Assembly (NCBI GenBank): GCA_964394905.1
Contig: CAYMZF010000004.1
Coordinates: 1-43,149, forward strand
Reading direction: 5' to 3'
Length of the DNA stretch: 43,149 nucleotides
DNA from: GCA-002840305 sp964394905
GTDB taxonomy: Bacteria > Patescibacteriota > Patescibacteriia > Patescibacteriales > UBA12465
Both the position numbers and the translations under genes were made by a program. The notes beneath the pieces are model-generated. The model was not told the DNA's origin and made no database searches. It saw only the letters and a program-made list of their open reading frames with translations. Each line of letters opens with the position of its first letter. Within the stretch, counting starts at the first letter, position 1. Positions 1-7,182 of the stretch are shown here, piece after piece.

Positions 1-695
1 ACATTATTAAAATTAAAAAAATTAATTAGTGGCTTAGTAAATCGGTTTGGTGAGGTAAAAATAATTTTTTCAATAATTTTTGTTCCTAAATAGAAAAATA
101 ATATGCCTATACCCAATAAAAAACTGGCATGAAGATTCGTCCATAAAAAAATAATTGGTATTAACCAAATTAGTATCAACCAAGGCTTTTTTTTATTAAG
201 TAAAGCTTGATGTTTGAAATAATAAAGGATAATTAAAATTAACAACAAAAACAACCAACTGACTTCTTGTATTCGAACGCCCGAATGAGCCATTATTGCT
301 TTTAATCCTAAGGTTTCAAAAATTAACAGTGGAAAAATCATTAATTTATTCGGGCTGATGTTTTTTATAATAAATCGATTTAATATAACAATAGTCAACA
401 GAAAAATTAAAGCAAAAATAATATTTAAAGCTAAGTAACCAAAATTGTTATAAATACCAAAAATAAACAGATTGGATAGCCATTCATGATCAACCCAAAA
501 ATTTTCCGAATCCGGAAAAACATAGTTATAATGGTTAACATCGGGGACTTTTTGGTTTAAATAAATCTCTTCGCCCACTTTTAAATGCCAAGGAAAATCA
601 GGATCTAAAAAACTTAAAGAATTGTTTAAAATTAAAACAAAAAACAATAAGTAAAAAAGAAAAGTTATTATAGTTATAAATTTTGGTTTCTTCAT
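1..695 (-). CDS. Polytopic membrane protein, glycosyltransferase-like (3' part beyond the left edge)
   Basis: This reading frame starts at an ATG at 693-695 on the minus strand and stays open to position 1, so about 231 residues are visible and the C-terminus lies outside. The N-terminus is a hydrophobic segment (MKKPKFITIITFLFYLLFF). Next come a soluble stretch with LDPDFPWHLKVGEEI and VDHEWLSN, and then several membrane helices with WTNLHASFLLG. The order D-x-D-x-x-W-H-L, HEWL, TNLH resembles large GT-C-like membrane proteins that are usually annotated as hypothetical or mannosyltransferase-like. The membrane location is secure, but the enzymatic role is inference. It is divergent from the pilin cluster, and no promoter was assigned. 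Confidence 0.6.
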   Translation of the reverse strand, partial: MKKPKFITIITFLFYLLFFVLILNNSLSFLDPDFPWHLKVGEEIYLNQKVPDVNHYNYVFPDSENFWVDHEWLSNLFIFGIYNNFGYLALNIIFALIFLLTIVILNRFIIKNISPNKLMIFPLLIFETLGLKAIMAHSGVRIQEVSWLFLLLILIILYYFKHQALLNKKKPWLILIWLIPIIFLWTNLHASFLLGIGILFFYLGTKIIEKIIFTSPNRFTKPLINFFNFNN

Positions 696-714
696 ATAAG
701 TAGTATAACAAATA

Positions 715-743
715 TTGTTATTTTTTAAAATGTATGATACAAT
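715..743 (+). promoter_or_regulatory. Promoter of the pilin array
   Basis: The -35 is TTGTTA (715-720), followed by a 17-nt spacer and the -10 TACAAT (738-743), preceded by an extended TG at 735-736. Transcription should start near 750, giving a leader of about 39 nt before the first pilin. Confidence 0.6.
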
Positions 744-772
744 TACCATATAAAAAATAACAATTAAAAACT

Positions 773-785
773 AGAAAGGTGGTGA
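773..785 (+). promoter_or_regulatory. Unusually strong ribosome binding site of pilin 1
   Basis: AGAAAGGTGGTGA lies 3 nt before the ATG at 789. It differs by one base from a full anti-SD complement (AGAAAGGAGGTGA). Most other genes here, including the five downstream pilins, have only A/T-rich sequence before the start codon, so this site probably marks high expression of pilin 1. Confidence 0.7.
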
Positions 786-788
786 ATT

Positions 789-1193
789 ATGAAAAAAAAG
801 ATATTAAGTTTATTGATTCTTTCGTTGTTTTTAGTTCCTTCTTTAGTTTTAGTTAAGGGTGCTAATGCTGAAGGCAATGCTTATAATAATTTTGGTTATG
901 GTTATGTTGATGGTACTGCTGGTGGCGAGGGCATTGTTTTAGGTAATACAGATCCTAGAAGTATGGCTACTAAAATTATTAATGTTTGTTTAACATTATT
1001 AGGTATCGTTGCCGTAGTTATCGTTTTACTTGGAGGATTTAAATGGATGACTGCCGGTGGAAACGAAGATAAGGTGGGTGAAGCTAAAAAAATATTAGGG
1101 GCCGGAGTTATCGGTTTGGTTATTATTTTAGCCGCTTGGGGTATTGCTGCCTTTGTTCTTAACGTTATGATGAATGCTACTGGAAACGCATAA
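789..1193 (+). CDS. T4SS pilin-like protein 1 (VirB2/TrbC type), probable major pilin
   Basis: This 134-aa protein has a signal peptide (residues 1-27, ending near ANA). A Gly/Tyr-rich N-terminal segment (NNFGYGYVDGTAGG) follows, then two membrane helices joined by a short polar loop with the family signature GGFKWMTAGGNEDKV. This is the layout of the type IV secretion pilin-like proteins (VirB2/TrbC-like) common in Patescibacteria. The copy diverges from the five that follow: it lacks their LKT...GY segment and has a short C-terminal tail after helix 2. It is also the only copy with a strong SD, and a long hairpin separates it from pilin 2. I infer that it is the major subunit. A different role for the family, such as a channel or uptake pilus, is possible. 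Confidence 0.75.
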   Translation: MKKKILSLLILSLFLVPSLVLVKGANAEGNAYNNFGYGYVDGTAGGEGIVLGNTDPRSMATKIINVCLTLLGIVAVVIVLLGGFKWMTAGGNEDKVGEAKKILGAGVIGLVIILAAWGIAAFVLNVMMNATGNA

Positions 1194-1230
1194 CAAATTC
1201 GTTATTTCTAAAATTGATTTTGGAAAGTAT

Positions 1231-1297
1231 GGTGCTTATTTATAAATAGGCACCATTGTTACCCGTATTTGTGTGAATAAGTATGGGTAACAATGGT
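1231..1297 (+). promoter_or_regulatory. Tandem hairpins between pilin 1 and pilin 2
   Basis: A palindromic segment at 1231-1254 (GGTGC...GCACC) is followed by a 19-bp stem. Its left arm, 1252-1270, is accattgttacccgtattt and its right arm is 1279-1297, with two G-U pairs and an 8-nt loop. The two structures share 1252-1254, so they compete slightly. Only a weak T run (TTATTTT) follows, so this is either a partial terminator or an mRNA-stability or processing element protecting the pilin 1 message. Confidence 0.6.
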
Positions 1298-1320
1298 AAC
1301 AGTTATTTTCTAAAAAATAT

Positions 1321-1782
1321 ATGAAAAATAAAAAAAATAAATTGTTTTTAGGGCTTCTTCTTTCTTTTTTTTGTTTCTTTTCTTTTAATTTTGCTTTAGC
1401 CAATGATTATGGTCTTGGTAGTACCACTAATGTTGGAAAATTAAAAACTGCTTTTAGTGTTAAAGCTGTTGATAGTTCCGGTTCCGGTAGTTTTATTTCC
1501 AGCCGTTTGGGTATTATAATAGGGGCATTATTGTCTTTTATTGGTGTTATTTTTATGGTTTTAATTATTTATGGCGGACTACTTTGGATGTTGGCTCGAG
1601 GTAATGATACCCAAGTGGAAAAAGCTAAAAGTATTATAATTCAAGCGGTTATCGGTTTAATAATTGTTTTATCGGCTTATGCCATTACTTCTTTTATTGG
1701 TAATCAATTAACAGATACAACTACTAATTACCCCGAAGATTACGATTACACAGGTGATGATGGTACCGGTTCAATTATTTAG
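1321..1782 (+). CDS. T4SS pilin-like protein 2
   Basis: This 153-aa protein has a signal peptide ending after NFALA, a mature N-terminus with GKLKTAFSVKAVDSSGSGS, and two membrane helices around YGGLLWMLARGNDTQVEKAKSI. It carries an acidic C-terminal tail (YPEDYDYTGDDGTG) that the other copies lack and that would sit outside the membrane core. The start is the only Met before the signal peptide, and no SD precedes it (TCTAAAAAATAT). It follows the hairpins, and I see no promoter of its own, so it probably depends on read-through. Family assignment is from the shared WM-x-A-x-GN loop, and the tail function is unknown. Confidence 0.72.
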   Translation: MKNKKNKLFLGLLLSFFCFFSFNFALANDYGLGSTTNVGKLKTAFSVKAVDSSGSGSFISSRLGIIIGALLSFIGVIFMVLIIYGGLLWMLARGNDTQVEKAKSIIIQAVIGLIIVLSAYAITSFIGNQLTDTTTNYPEDYDYTGDDGTGSII

Positions 1783-1812
1783 TTAAAATAAGTTTAGAGT
1801 ATAAGTTTTTTT

Positions 1813-2208
1813 ATGAGAAAAAGTTTAAAAACAATTAGTTTTTTATTTTTATTTACTTTATTGTTTTTTTGTTTTTCAAATAGTACTTTAGCTGGAGAAA
1901 GTTTTTTTGATGATAGTACCGGATTAAAAACAACTGCTAAAGAAACCGGTCACACCGAACAAGCTTTTTTTTATAGCGCCGATTCATTAGAGAGTGGAAT
2001 TGGTAATATTGTTTTTGCTCTATTATCTTTAGTGGGTATTATATTTCTATTTCTTTTAATTTATGGTGGAATATTTTGGATGACGGCTCGAGGTAATGAA
2101 TCTCAGGTTGATAAAGCAAAAAATATTATAACTAATTCTTTAATCGGGTTGATTATAGTATTACTGGCCTATGCTATCAGCGTTTTTGTAATTAAAATTT
2201 TTGTGTAA
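1813..2208 (+). CDS. T4SS pilin-like protein 3
   Basis: This 131-aa copy has a signal peptide (residues 1-28, ending STLA) and the conserved mature segment TGLKTTAKETGHTEQ. The hydrophobic hairpin is centred on YGGIFWMTARGNESQVDKAKNI, and the protein stops directly after helix 2. It lies 30 bp after pilin 2 with no terminator between, so it is probably in the same transcript. The loop resembles pilin 2 (ARGN rather than AGGN), which suggests that these two are the most recent duplicates. No SD is visible. It could be a minor pilin or an alternative subunit. Confidence 0.72.
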   Translation: MRKSLKTISFLFLFTLLFFCFSNSTLAGESFFDDSTGLKTTAKETGHTEQAFFYSADSLESGIGNIVFALLSLVGIIFLFLLIYGGIFWMTARGNESQVDKAKNIITNSLIGLIIVLLAYAISVFVIKIFV

Positions 2209-2215
2209 AATATTT

Positions 2216-2614
2216 ATGATAAAAAATACTGACAAACTAAGATTTTTTTTAATAATAGCTAGTTTTGTTTTTCTTCTATTCCCTGTTTCTTTAATAAAAG
2301 CGGGAAATTTATCAGATGCTTTTGGCAGTGACTTAAAGACAATGGCCAGTTCCAGTGGTTATGATGCCAGTCAAGCCAGTGGTACCGCTCTAGAAGATCG
2401 GGTTAGTTTAATAATTCAATCGGCTCTTGGTTTATTAGGAATATTATTTATTATTTTAATAATTTATGGCGGTATTATTTGGATGACAGCGGCCGGAAAT
2501 GAAGAAAGTGTTAAAAAAGCCGTTAGTACTATAAAGCATGCCTTTATCGGATTAGTTATTGTTTTATTAGCCTATATTATTAGTATATTTATTGTTAGCA
2601 TTTTTATTAATTAA
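2216..2614 (+). CDS. T4SS pilin-like protein 4
   Basis: A TTG-initiated frame begins at 2201 inside the end of pilin 3. The ATG at 2216 (MIKNTDKLRFF) gives a normal signal peptide, so I place the start there (132 aa). The mature region reads SDLKTMASSSGYDASQASGT and is followed by two helices with YGGIIWMTAAGNEESVKKA between them. The LKT...SGY segment is shared with pilin 5 and loosely with pilins 2 and 3, so it may be a subunit-contact element. The gene is tightly packed, seven bases after the preceding stop codon, within one run of co-directional genes. Confidence 0.72.
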   Translation: MIKNTDKLRFFLIIASFVFLLFPVSLIKAGNLSDAFGSDLKTMASSSGYDASQASGTALEDRVSLIIQSALGLLGILFIILIIYGGIIWMTAAGNEESVKKAVSTIKHAFIGLVIVLLAYIISIFIVSIFIN

Positions 2615-2633
2615 AATTTATTAATTTTTTATT

Positions 2634-3026
2634 ATGTTTAAAAAAGTTATAAAATTATTTGCATCAACTTCTTTTTTAGTTTTAGTTTTATGTTCTCCAT
2701 TTTTTGTTTTTACAGCCAACGGATCAGAAACTGTTTTAACTAAATTAAAAACAGTTGGTGCTAAAAGTGGTTATAAAGCAGCTGATGAAAAAACCTTAGC
2801 CAGTACTTTAGGTATAATTGTCAGTGCCGTTTTGTCATTATTAGGTATAGTTTTTATTGTTTTGATAATTTATGGAGGTATTAAATGGATGATGGCCGGT
2901 GGTAACGAAGAAGATGTTAAAAAAGCCACTACTATAATAAAAAATGCTATTATTGGATTAATTATTACAGTATCGGCTTATGCTATTTGGAGTTTGATAG
3001 ATCGCTTTTTCATAGAAAAAATTTAA
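2634..3026 (+). CDS. T4SS pilin-like protein 5
   Basis: This 130-aa copy has a signal peptide ending near VFTANG, the mature segment TKLKTVGAKSGYKAADEKT, and two helices flanking YGGIKWMMAGGNEEDVKKATTI. The end is IDRFFIEKI. The doublet MM replaces MT in the loop signature. It is 19 bp downstream of pilin 4 and has no SD. The retained charge pattern of the loop (E-E-x-V-K-K-A) argues that it is functional, not a decayed duplicate. Confidence 0.72.
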   Translation: MFKKVIKLFASTSFLVLVLCSPFFVFTANGSETVLTKLKTVGAKSGYKAADEKTLASTLGIIVSAVLSLLGIVFIVLIIYGGIKWMMAGGNEEDVKKATTIIKNAIIGLIITVSAYAIWSLIDRFFIEKI

Positions 3027-3048
3027 TTTAAATTATTTATATATTTTT

Positions 3049-3540
3049 ATGATTAAAAATTTATTAAAAAAATCAAGTCTATTTTTTCTTACTATATTTT
3101 TTTCAACTATAATCGGAAATGTTTGTTTAGCTGAAGATCCTCCACTTAATGGTCCTCCAACCATGGATCCTTCACTTGTCGTTAAAACCGGTTTTGTAAC
3201 CGGAATGAAAGATCAAACTAATTCTTTTTTAGGAACTGCTGGATTTTCTACTACTATGAAAACCGAAAATATTGTAGCGACAGTTATTAAATTAGTTCTT
3301 GGTTTATTGGGTATAATTTTTGTAATTTTAATGATTTTTAGCGGTTATCAATGGATGACAGCCGGGGGTAATGAAGAACAAGTTAAAAAAGCTACAGCTA
3401 GAATAAAAAATGCCGTTATCGGTTTAGTTATTGTAGTATTTGCTTATGCTATTACCGCCTTTGTCTTTAAAAATTTAGGAAGAGCTAGTCAAACTCCAGG
3501 TGATAGTACTGGGATGATTGATATGAAAAAAATAGCTTAG
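3049..3540 (+). CDS. T4SS pilin-like protein 6
   Basis: This is the longest copy (163 aa). It has a signal peptide ending CLAEDP, a longer Pro-rich mature N-terminus (PPLNGPPTMDPS) with GMKDQTNSF in place of LKT, and two helices around FSGYQWMTAGGNEEQVKKATARI. A polar 20-residue tail (GRASQTPGDSTGMIDMKKIA) closes it. It is the last gene before a bidirectional terminator. The additional N- and C-terminal segments suggest a specialised position, such as a tip or base subunit, but that is inference. Confidence 0.72.
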   Translation: MIKNLLKKSSLFFLTIFFSTIIGNVCLAEDPPLNGPPTMDPSLVVKTGFVTGMKDQTNSFLGTAGFSTTMKTENIVATVIKLVLGLLGIIFVILMIFSGYQWMTAGGNEEQVKKATARIKNAVIGLVIVVFAYAITAFVFKNLGRASQTPGDSTGMIDMKKIA

Positions 3541-3556
3541 TATTTTATATAAAAGA

Positions 3557-3586
3557 AAAAAACGCTTACCTTGGTAAGCGTTTTTT
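3557..3586. terminator. Bidirectional terminator between pilin array and exported protein
   Basis: AAAAAACGCTTACC, loop TT, then GGTAAGCGTTTTTT. It is A-flanked on one side and T-flanked on the other, so it serves the pilin array on + and the convergent gene on -. Confidence 0.85.
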
Positions 3587-3593
3587 GTTTTGA

Positions 3594-4289
3594 TTATTGG
3601 GACACTCCTCCCCACACTGCCCAGAAAACATATTGTCCCCTGATATTATGGGTTCTAATTGGTGACACCGTAAAATAGGTTTCACTCGGAGTATTGTCTC
3701 TTTCTCCTTTTACAGTAGCCTTATAACTACCAGGGAGAAGATAGACTTGTAGAGTCTGATTTCTTCCAAGGAGAAAGGTTTGGGAAGGGATGCTTTTTAC
3801 ATCCGTTTTCTCAATTTTAACCGTTAATTCTTGATAAGAATAACGGTTGATAATTAAACCTTCTAATCCGGCAGAATTTTCTTCTGCCTGTATTTTTGTT
3901 TTTTCCGCCATACTTCTTACGAAGTAGGCGTTAGCATCAGCTGTTGCCACGGTGGCATAGGCCGATGCGGAATTCTTTACTGAAGAATTACGGGAAGAAA
4001 AGTTCCCTTTATCTCCATAATAGGATAGAGAGGTTTCTCCCAATAAATTTTTTTCTTCAGAGATTTTAGTCCCTGAAGTTGATTCATTTTTTATAGCCTC
4101 TCTTACGAGTGGCATATAAAAAGAATCAATAGCTGCAATAGCAGCTTGTTTTAATTTCGGAGCCACATTCTCTTTGTTTGTGGCTTTAATTTCCTTGTCT
4201 CTTTTTTTCATCAAATCAGATGAACTGATTTGTGAAAAAGCAGTAAAGAATAAACTGCTTAATAATAAAAATACAATTAAGTTTTTCAT
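3594..4289 (-). CDS. Exported protein of unknown function, possibly acquired
   Basis: I do not recognise this family. The frame is open from 4322, but the ATG at 4287-4289 (MKNLIVFLLLSSLFFTAFSQ) begins a clean signal peptide and lies downstream of an inverted repeat, so I start there (231 aa). The mature part has a charged N-terminal region, a Ser/Ala-rich middle (SAYATVATADANAYF) and a C-terminal beta-rich stretch (LLGRNQTLQVYLLPGSYKATVKGE) reminiscent of small extracellular beta-sandwich domains. A signal peptide ending in FSQ is more typical of Bacteroidota. The DNA has fewer A/T runs than its neighbours, and the promoter is a perfect-spaced consensus. Transfer is my inference, with no sequence search behind it. 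Confidence 0.6.
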   Translation of the reverse strand: MKNLIVFLLLSSLFFTAFSQISSSDLMKKRDKEIKATNKENVAPKLKQAAIAAIDSFYMPLVREAIKNESTSGTKISEEKNLLGETSLSYYGDKGNFSSRNSSVKNSASAYATVATADANAYFVRSMAEKTKIQAEENSAGLEGLIINRYSYQELTVKIEKTDVKSIPSQTFLLGRNQTLQVYLLPGSYKATVKGERDNTPSETYFTVSPIRTHNIRGQYVFWAVWGGVSQ

Positions 4290-4302
4290 GATAATAATTT
4301 TT

Positions 4303-4360
4303 TTTTGGTTAATATTTATCAAAGCTCTATTTTAAAAACTCTAATAAATATTAACCAAAA
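4303..4360 (-). repeat. 17-bp perfect inverted repeat in the 5' leader of the exported protein gene
   Basis: The arm at 4303-4319 (TTTTGGTTAATATTTAT) and its exact reverse complement at 4344-4360 enclose 24 nt. The repeat ends 13 nt upstream of the chosen ATG (4289) and lies within the transcribed leader, so it could be an mRNA hairpin or a protein-binding operator. Confidence 0.75.
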
Positions 4361-4393
4361 TATCATGTCTTGTTAAAGAACGGGTAATGGCTA

Positions 4394-4422
4394 AGTATAG
4401 CATAATATGTTTTCTTTGTCAA
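4394..4422 (-). promoter_or_regulatory. Consensus promoter of the exported protein gene
   Basis: Read on the minus strand: TTGACA (4422-4417), 17-nt spacer, TATACT (4399-4394). The implied leader is nearly 100 nt. Confidence 0.75.
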
Positions 4423-4482
4423 GGTTTGGTAAGTTTAAGCATATTTTGAATAAAAATAGACCATAAAATAGGCTTTTATACT

Positions 4483-4505
4483 AAAAAAGAGGCTTTAAAG
4501 CCCCT
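4483..4505 (-). terminator. Terminator of ppsA
   Basis: On the minus strand AGGGGC-TTTAAA-GCCTCT is followed by a run of T, about 25 bp after the ppsA stop codon. Confidence 0.75.
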
Positions 4506-4529
4506 TAATTAGGTCTTAAATCGTTGTTG

Positions 4530-6929
4530 TTAAAATAATCGAAGCAATAGCGGTTTATTTCTTCTTTCCTTCTCATTGACCGTTATAGTGGTTTTAATTA
4601 TAGAGTCAGGAATTAAAGAAATACTATTAATTCCGCAATCAACTAAAAACTCGGCAAAATCAGGAAAATCACTAGGAGCTTGTCCGCAAATACCAACTTT
4701 AGTTTTAGTTTTTTTAGCAACAGTAATTAGATTCTTTATCATTATTTTTACCGCTTCATTTTTTTCATTTGATATTCCGGCCACCTCTAAAGTTCCGCCG
4801 GAATCGCGATCAATTCCTAAAACTAATTGAGTTAAATCATTGGAACCGATAGAGAAGCCATTAAATATTTTGGCAAATTTTTCGGCCAGAATAATATTGG
4901 AAGGAATTTCGGCCATAACATAAACTTCCAAACCATTTTGTCCTCGTTTTAATCCGTTTTCGGCCATTATTTTTAAAACCCGTTGTCCTTCTTCCACAGT
5001 TCGGCAGAATGGAATCATTATTTTTACATTTTTTAAACCAAAGTCATCTCTAACTTTTTTTAACGCTTGGCATTCTAATTTAAAAGCCGGTAAAAATTCT
5101 TTAGAATAATAACGACTGGCGCCTCGCCAACCGATCATTGGATTTGATTCTATCGGTTCATATTCTTTGCCACCGATTAAATTAGCATATTCGTTGGTTT
5201 TAAAATCCGATAATCTGACAATAACATCTTTAGGATAAAAAGCGGCGGCAATCATCGCTACTCCTTCAGCTAATTTATCAACAAAAAACTGACTTTTGTT
5301 TTGATAATTAAAAGTTAATTTATCAATTTGAGCTTTTATATTTTTATCTTTTAAATTTTTATAATTCATCAAAGCTAAAGGATGAATTTTTATATAGTTG
5401 TTAATGATAAATTCTAATCTAGCTAAACCGACACCATCATTAGGAACAAAAGAATTTAAAAAAGCAGTATCCGGTTCGGCTAAATTCATCATTATTTTTG
5501 TTTTAGGTCGTTTTAGTTTTCCAATGTCTATTTTTTCTATTTTATACGGAAGTTTTCCTTGATAAATAAAGCCAACCTCTCCTTCAGCACAGCTGACAGT
5601 TATTAAATTACCGGCCATAAGTTTTTTACTGCCATCGTTAGTTCCGACCACACAAGGAATTCCCATTTCACGAGATATGATAGCGGCATGACAAGTTCGT
5701 CCCCCTTTATCGGTAACAATAGCGGAAGCAATTTTCATAATTGGTTCCCAATCGGGGTCGGTCATGTCAGTTACTAATACTTGGCCGGCTTTAAATTTAT
5801 TAATGTCTTTAACATTCATAATCCGATTAACTTGTCCGGACCCTATTTTATTACCGACGCTTTGTCCGCTTACTATTAATTTACCTTTTTTTTGCAATTT
5901 ATATCTTTCTAAAACATTTAAATTTTTAGTACTTTCTACGGTTTCAGGTCGAGCTTGAATGATATATAATTTTTTATCTTGACCGTCATAAGCCCATTCA
6001 ATATCCATCGGTTTATTATAGTGTTTTTCAATTTTCATGGCCCAGTCAGCTAATTGTAGAACTTGTTGGTCGTTAATGGAAAATTTTATTTGATCTTCGT
6101 GTTTTACTGGTACATCTTTAACTGGTTTTTTATGATCATTACTATAGATCATTTTTATCGCTTTTTTCCCGATGGAACGATAAATTATTTTTTTGGTTGG
6201 TTTAAAAACAAAAAATTGATCGGGATTAACTTTTCCTTGAACGATATTTTCTCCTAAACCATAAATAGAATGAATCAAAACGACATCTTTAAAACCAGAT
6301 TCCGTATCAATGGTAAACATTACACCGGAAGAACCCAAATCAGATCTGGACATTTTTTGTATTCCAACCGATAAGGCAATATCAAAATGGTTAAAACCTT
6401 TATCAACTCTATAAGAGATGGCGCGATTAGTAAATAATGAAGCAATGCATTTTTTAACGGCTATAAGCAATTCTTTTTCTCCGGAGATATTAAGAAAAGT
6501 TTCTTGTTGACCGGCAAAAGAAGCATCCGGCAAATCTTCGGCCGTAGCCGAGGAACGAACAGCTACACCAATATTATTTTTTTTATAGAAAGCTGACAGT
6601 TTTTTATAGGCCGTAATGATTTCTTTTTCTAAATCTTTTGGTAAAGAAGTCTTTAAAATCTCTTCTCGGGCTTTTTTACCTCTAATCATTAAATTTCTAA
6701 TATCATGAGTATTTAAATCTTTTAAAATTTCTTCCAATCTTTTTTTAAGACCGGTTTTTTCTAAAAAATAATTATAGGCGTTAGATGTGGTAGCGAAACC
6801 GTTAGGAATATTAATTCCTTGAGAACTTAGTTTTTGATACATTTCACCCAAAGAAGCGTTTTTTCCACCGACAATGGGGACGTCTTTTATTCTTAGTTCA
6901 TTAAAAAATTTTATAAATTTAGTTGACAT
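4530..6929 (-). CDS. ppsA: Phosphoenolpyruvate synthase
   Basis: This 799-aa cytoplasmic enzyme makes PEP from pyruvate and ATP, forming AMP and phosphate, and so feeds gluconeogenesis. Length and domain order match PpsA. An N-terminal ATP-grasp-like domain (about 1-330) contains VGGKNASLGEM and VAVRSSATAEDLPDASFAGQQ. The swivelling phosphohistidine domain has GGRTCHAAI with His414, and the C-terminal PEP/pyruvate barrel ends with GICGQAPSD and Cys748. Pyruvate phosphate dikinase shares these domains, but the length and the CGQAPSD ending favour PpsA. It has its own extended -10 promoter and terminator, so it is probably monocistronic. With the phosphohexomutase it could supply sugar phosphates for glycan synthesis. 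Confidence 0.95.
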   Translation of the reverse strand: MSTKFIKFFNELRIKDVPIVGGKNASLGEMYQKLSSQGINIPNGFATTSNAYNYFLEKTGLKKRLEEILKDLNTHDIRNLMIRGKKAREEILKTSLPKDLEKEIITAYKKLSAFYKKNNIGVAVRSSATAEDLPDASFAGQQETFLNISGEKELLIAVKKCIASLFTNRAISYRVDKGFNHFDIALSVGIQKMSRSDLGSSGVMFTIDTESGFKDVVLIHSIYGLGENIVQGKVNPDQFFVFKPTKKIIYRSIGKKAIKMIYSNDHKKPVKDVPVKHEDQIKFSINDQQVLQLADWAMKIEKHYNKPMDIEWAYDGQDKKLYIIQARPETVESTKNLNVLERYKLQKKGKLIVSGQSVGNKIGSGQVNRIMNVKDINKFKAGQVLVTDMTDPDWEPIMKIASAIVTDKGGRTCHAAIISREMGIPCVVGTNDGSKKLMAGNLITVSCAEGEVGFIYQGKLPYKIEKIDIGKLKRPKTKIMMNLAEPDTAFLNSFVPNDGVGLARLEFIINNYIKIHPLALMNYKNLKDKNIKAQIDKLTFNYQNKSQFFVDKLAEGVAMIAAAFYPKDVIVRLSDFKTNEYANLIGGKEYEPIESNPMIGWRGASRYYSKEFLPAFKLECQALKKVRDDFGLKNVKIMIPFCRTVEEGQRVLKIMAENGLKRGQNGLEVYVMAEIPSNIILAEKFAKIFNGFSIGSNDLTQLVLGIDRDSGGTLEVAGISNEKNEAVKIMIKNLITVAKKTKTKVGICGQAPSDFPDFAEFLVDCGINSISLIPDSIIKTTITVNEKERRNKPLLLRLF

Positions 6930-6963
6930 AGATTAAAAAATTATTTTTTATTTTTATGTATTT

Positions 6964-6972
6964 ATTATATCA
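6964..6972 (-). promoter_or_regulatory. Extended -10 promoter of ppsA
   Basis: The minus strand reads TGA-TATAAT about 35 nt upstream of the ATG. No -35 at canonical distance is convincing (TTGAAA is only 13 nt away). Confidence 0.5.
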
Positions 6973-7066
6973 TAATTTTAATTTTCAAAAAAGCTTTCAG
7001 TTATTTTTTATATTATTATTGCTCTTGAATTTATTAACCTTTTATATTATTATATCAATATATTTT

Positions 7067-7148
7067 GCGGGCGTGGCGAAATTGGTAGACGCACTTGCCT
7101 TAGGAGCAAGCGGAGCGATCCTTGAGAGTTCGAGTCTCTCCGCCCGCA
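7067..7148 (+). tRNA. tRNA-Leu (UAG)
   Basis: The acceptor stem GCGGGCG/CGCCCGC has A as discriminator. The anticodon stem CTTGC/GCAAG encloses CTTAGGA with anticodon TAG, and the T arm is GAGAG-TTCGAGT-CTCTC. CCA is not encoded, so a CCA-adding enzyme is needed. It reads codon CUA and other CUN codons. Confidence 0.93.
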
Positions 7149-7182
7149 CTTTTTGTTTGACTTAATTAATTTTTTAGAAATT

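Noticed and set aside
4576..6257. Plus-strand frames opposite ppsA
   Set aside because: They are mirror frames of a gene with full family motifs and have low-complexity hydrophobic translations.
6956..7165. Open reading frame of 69 codons covering tRNA-Leu
   Set aside because: The second half is the translation of the tRNA itself. The tRNA fold is complete, and the frame has no family resemblance.
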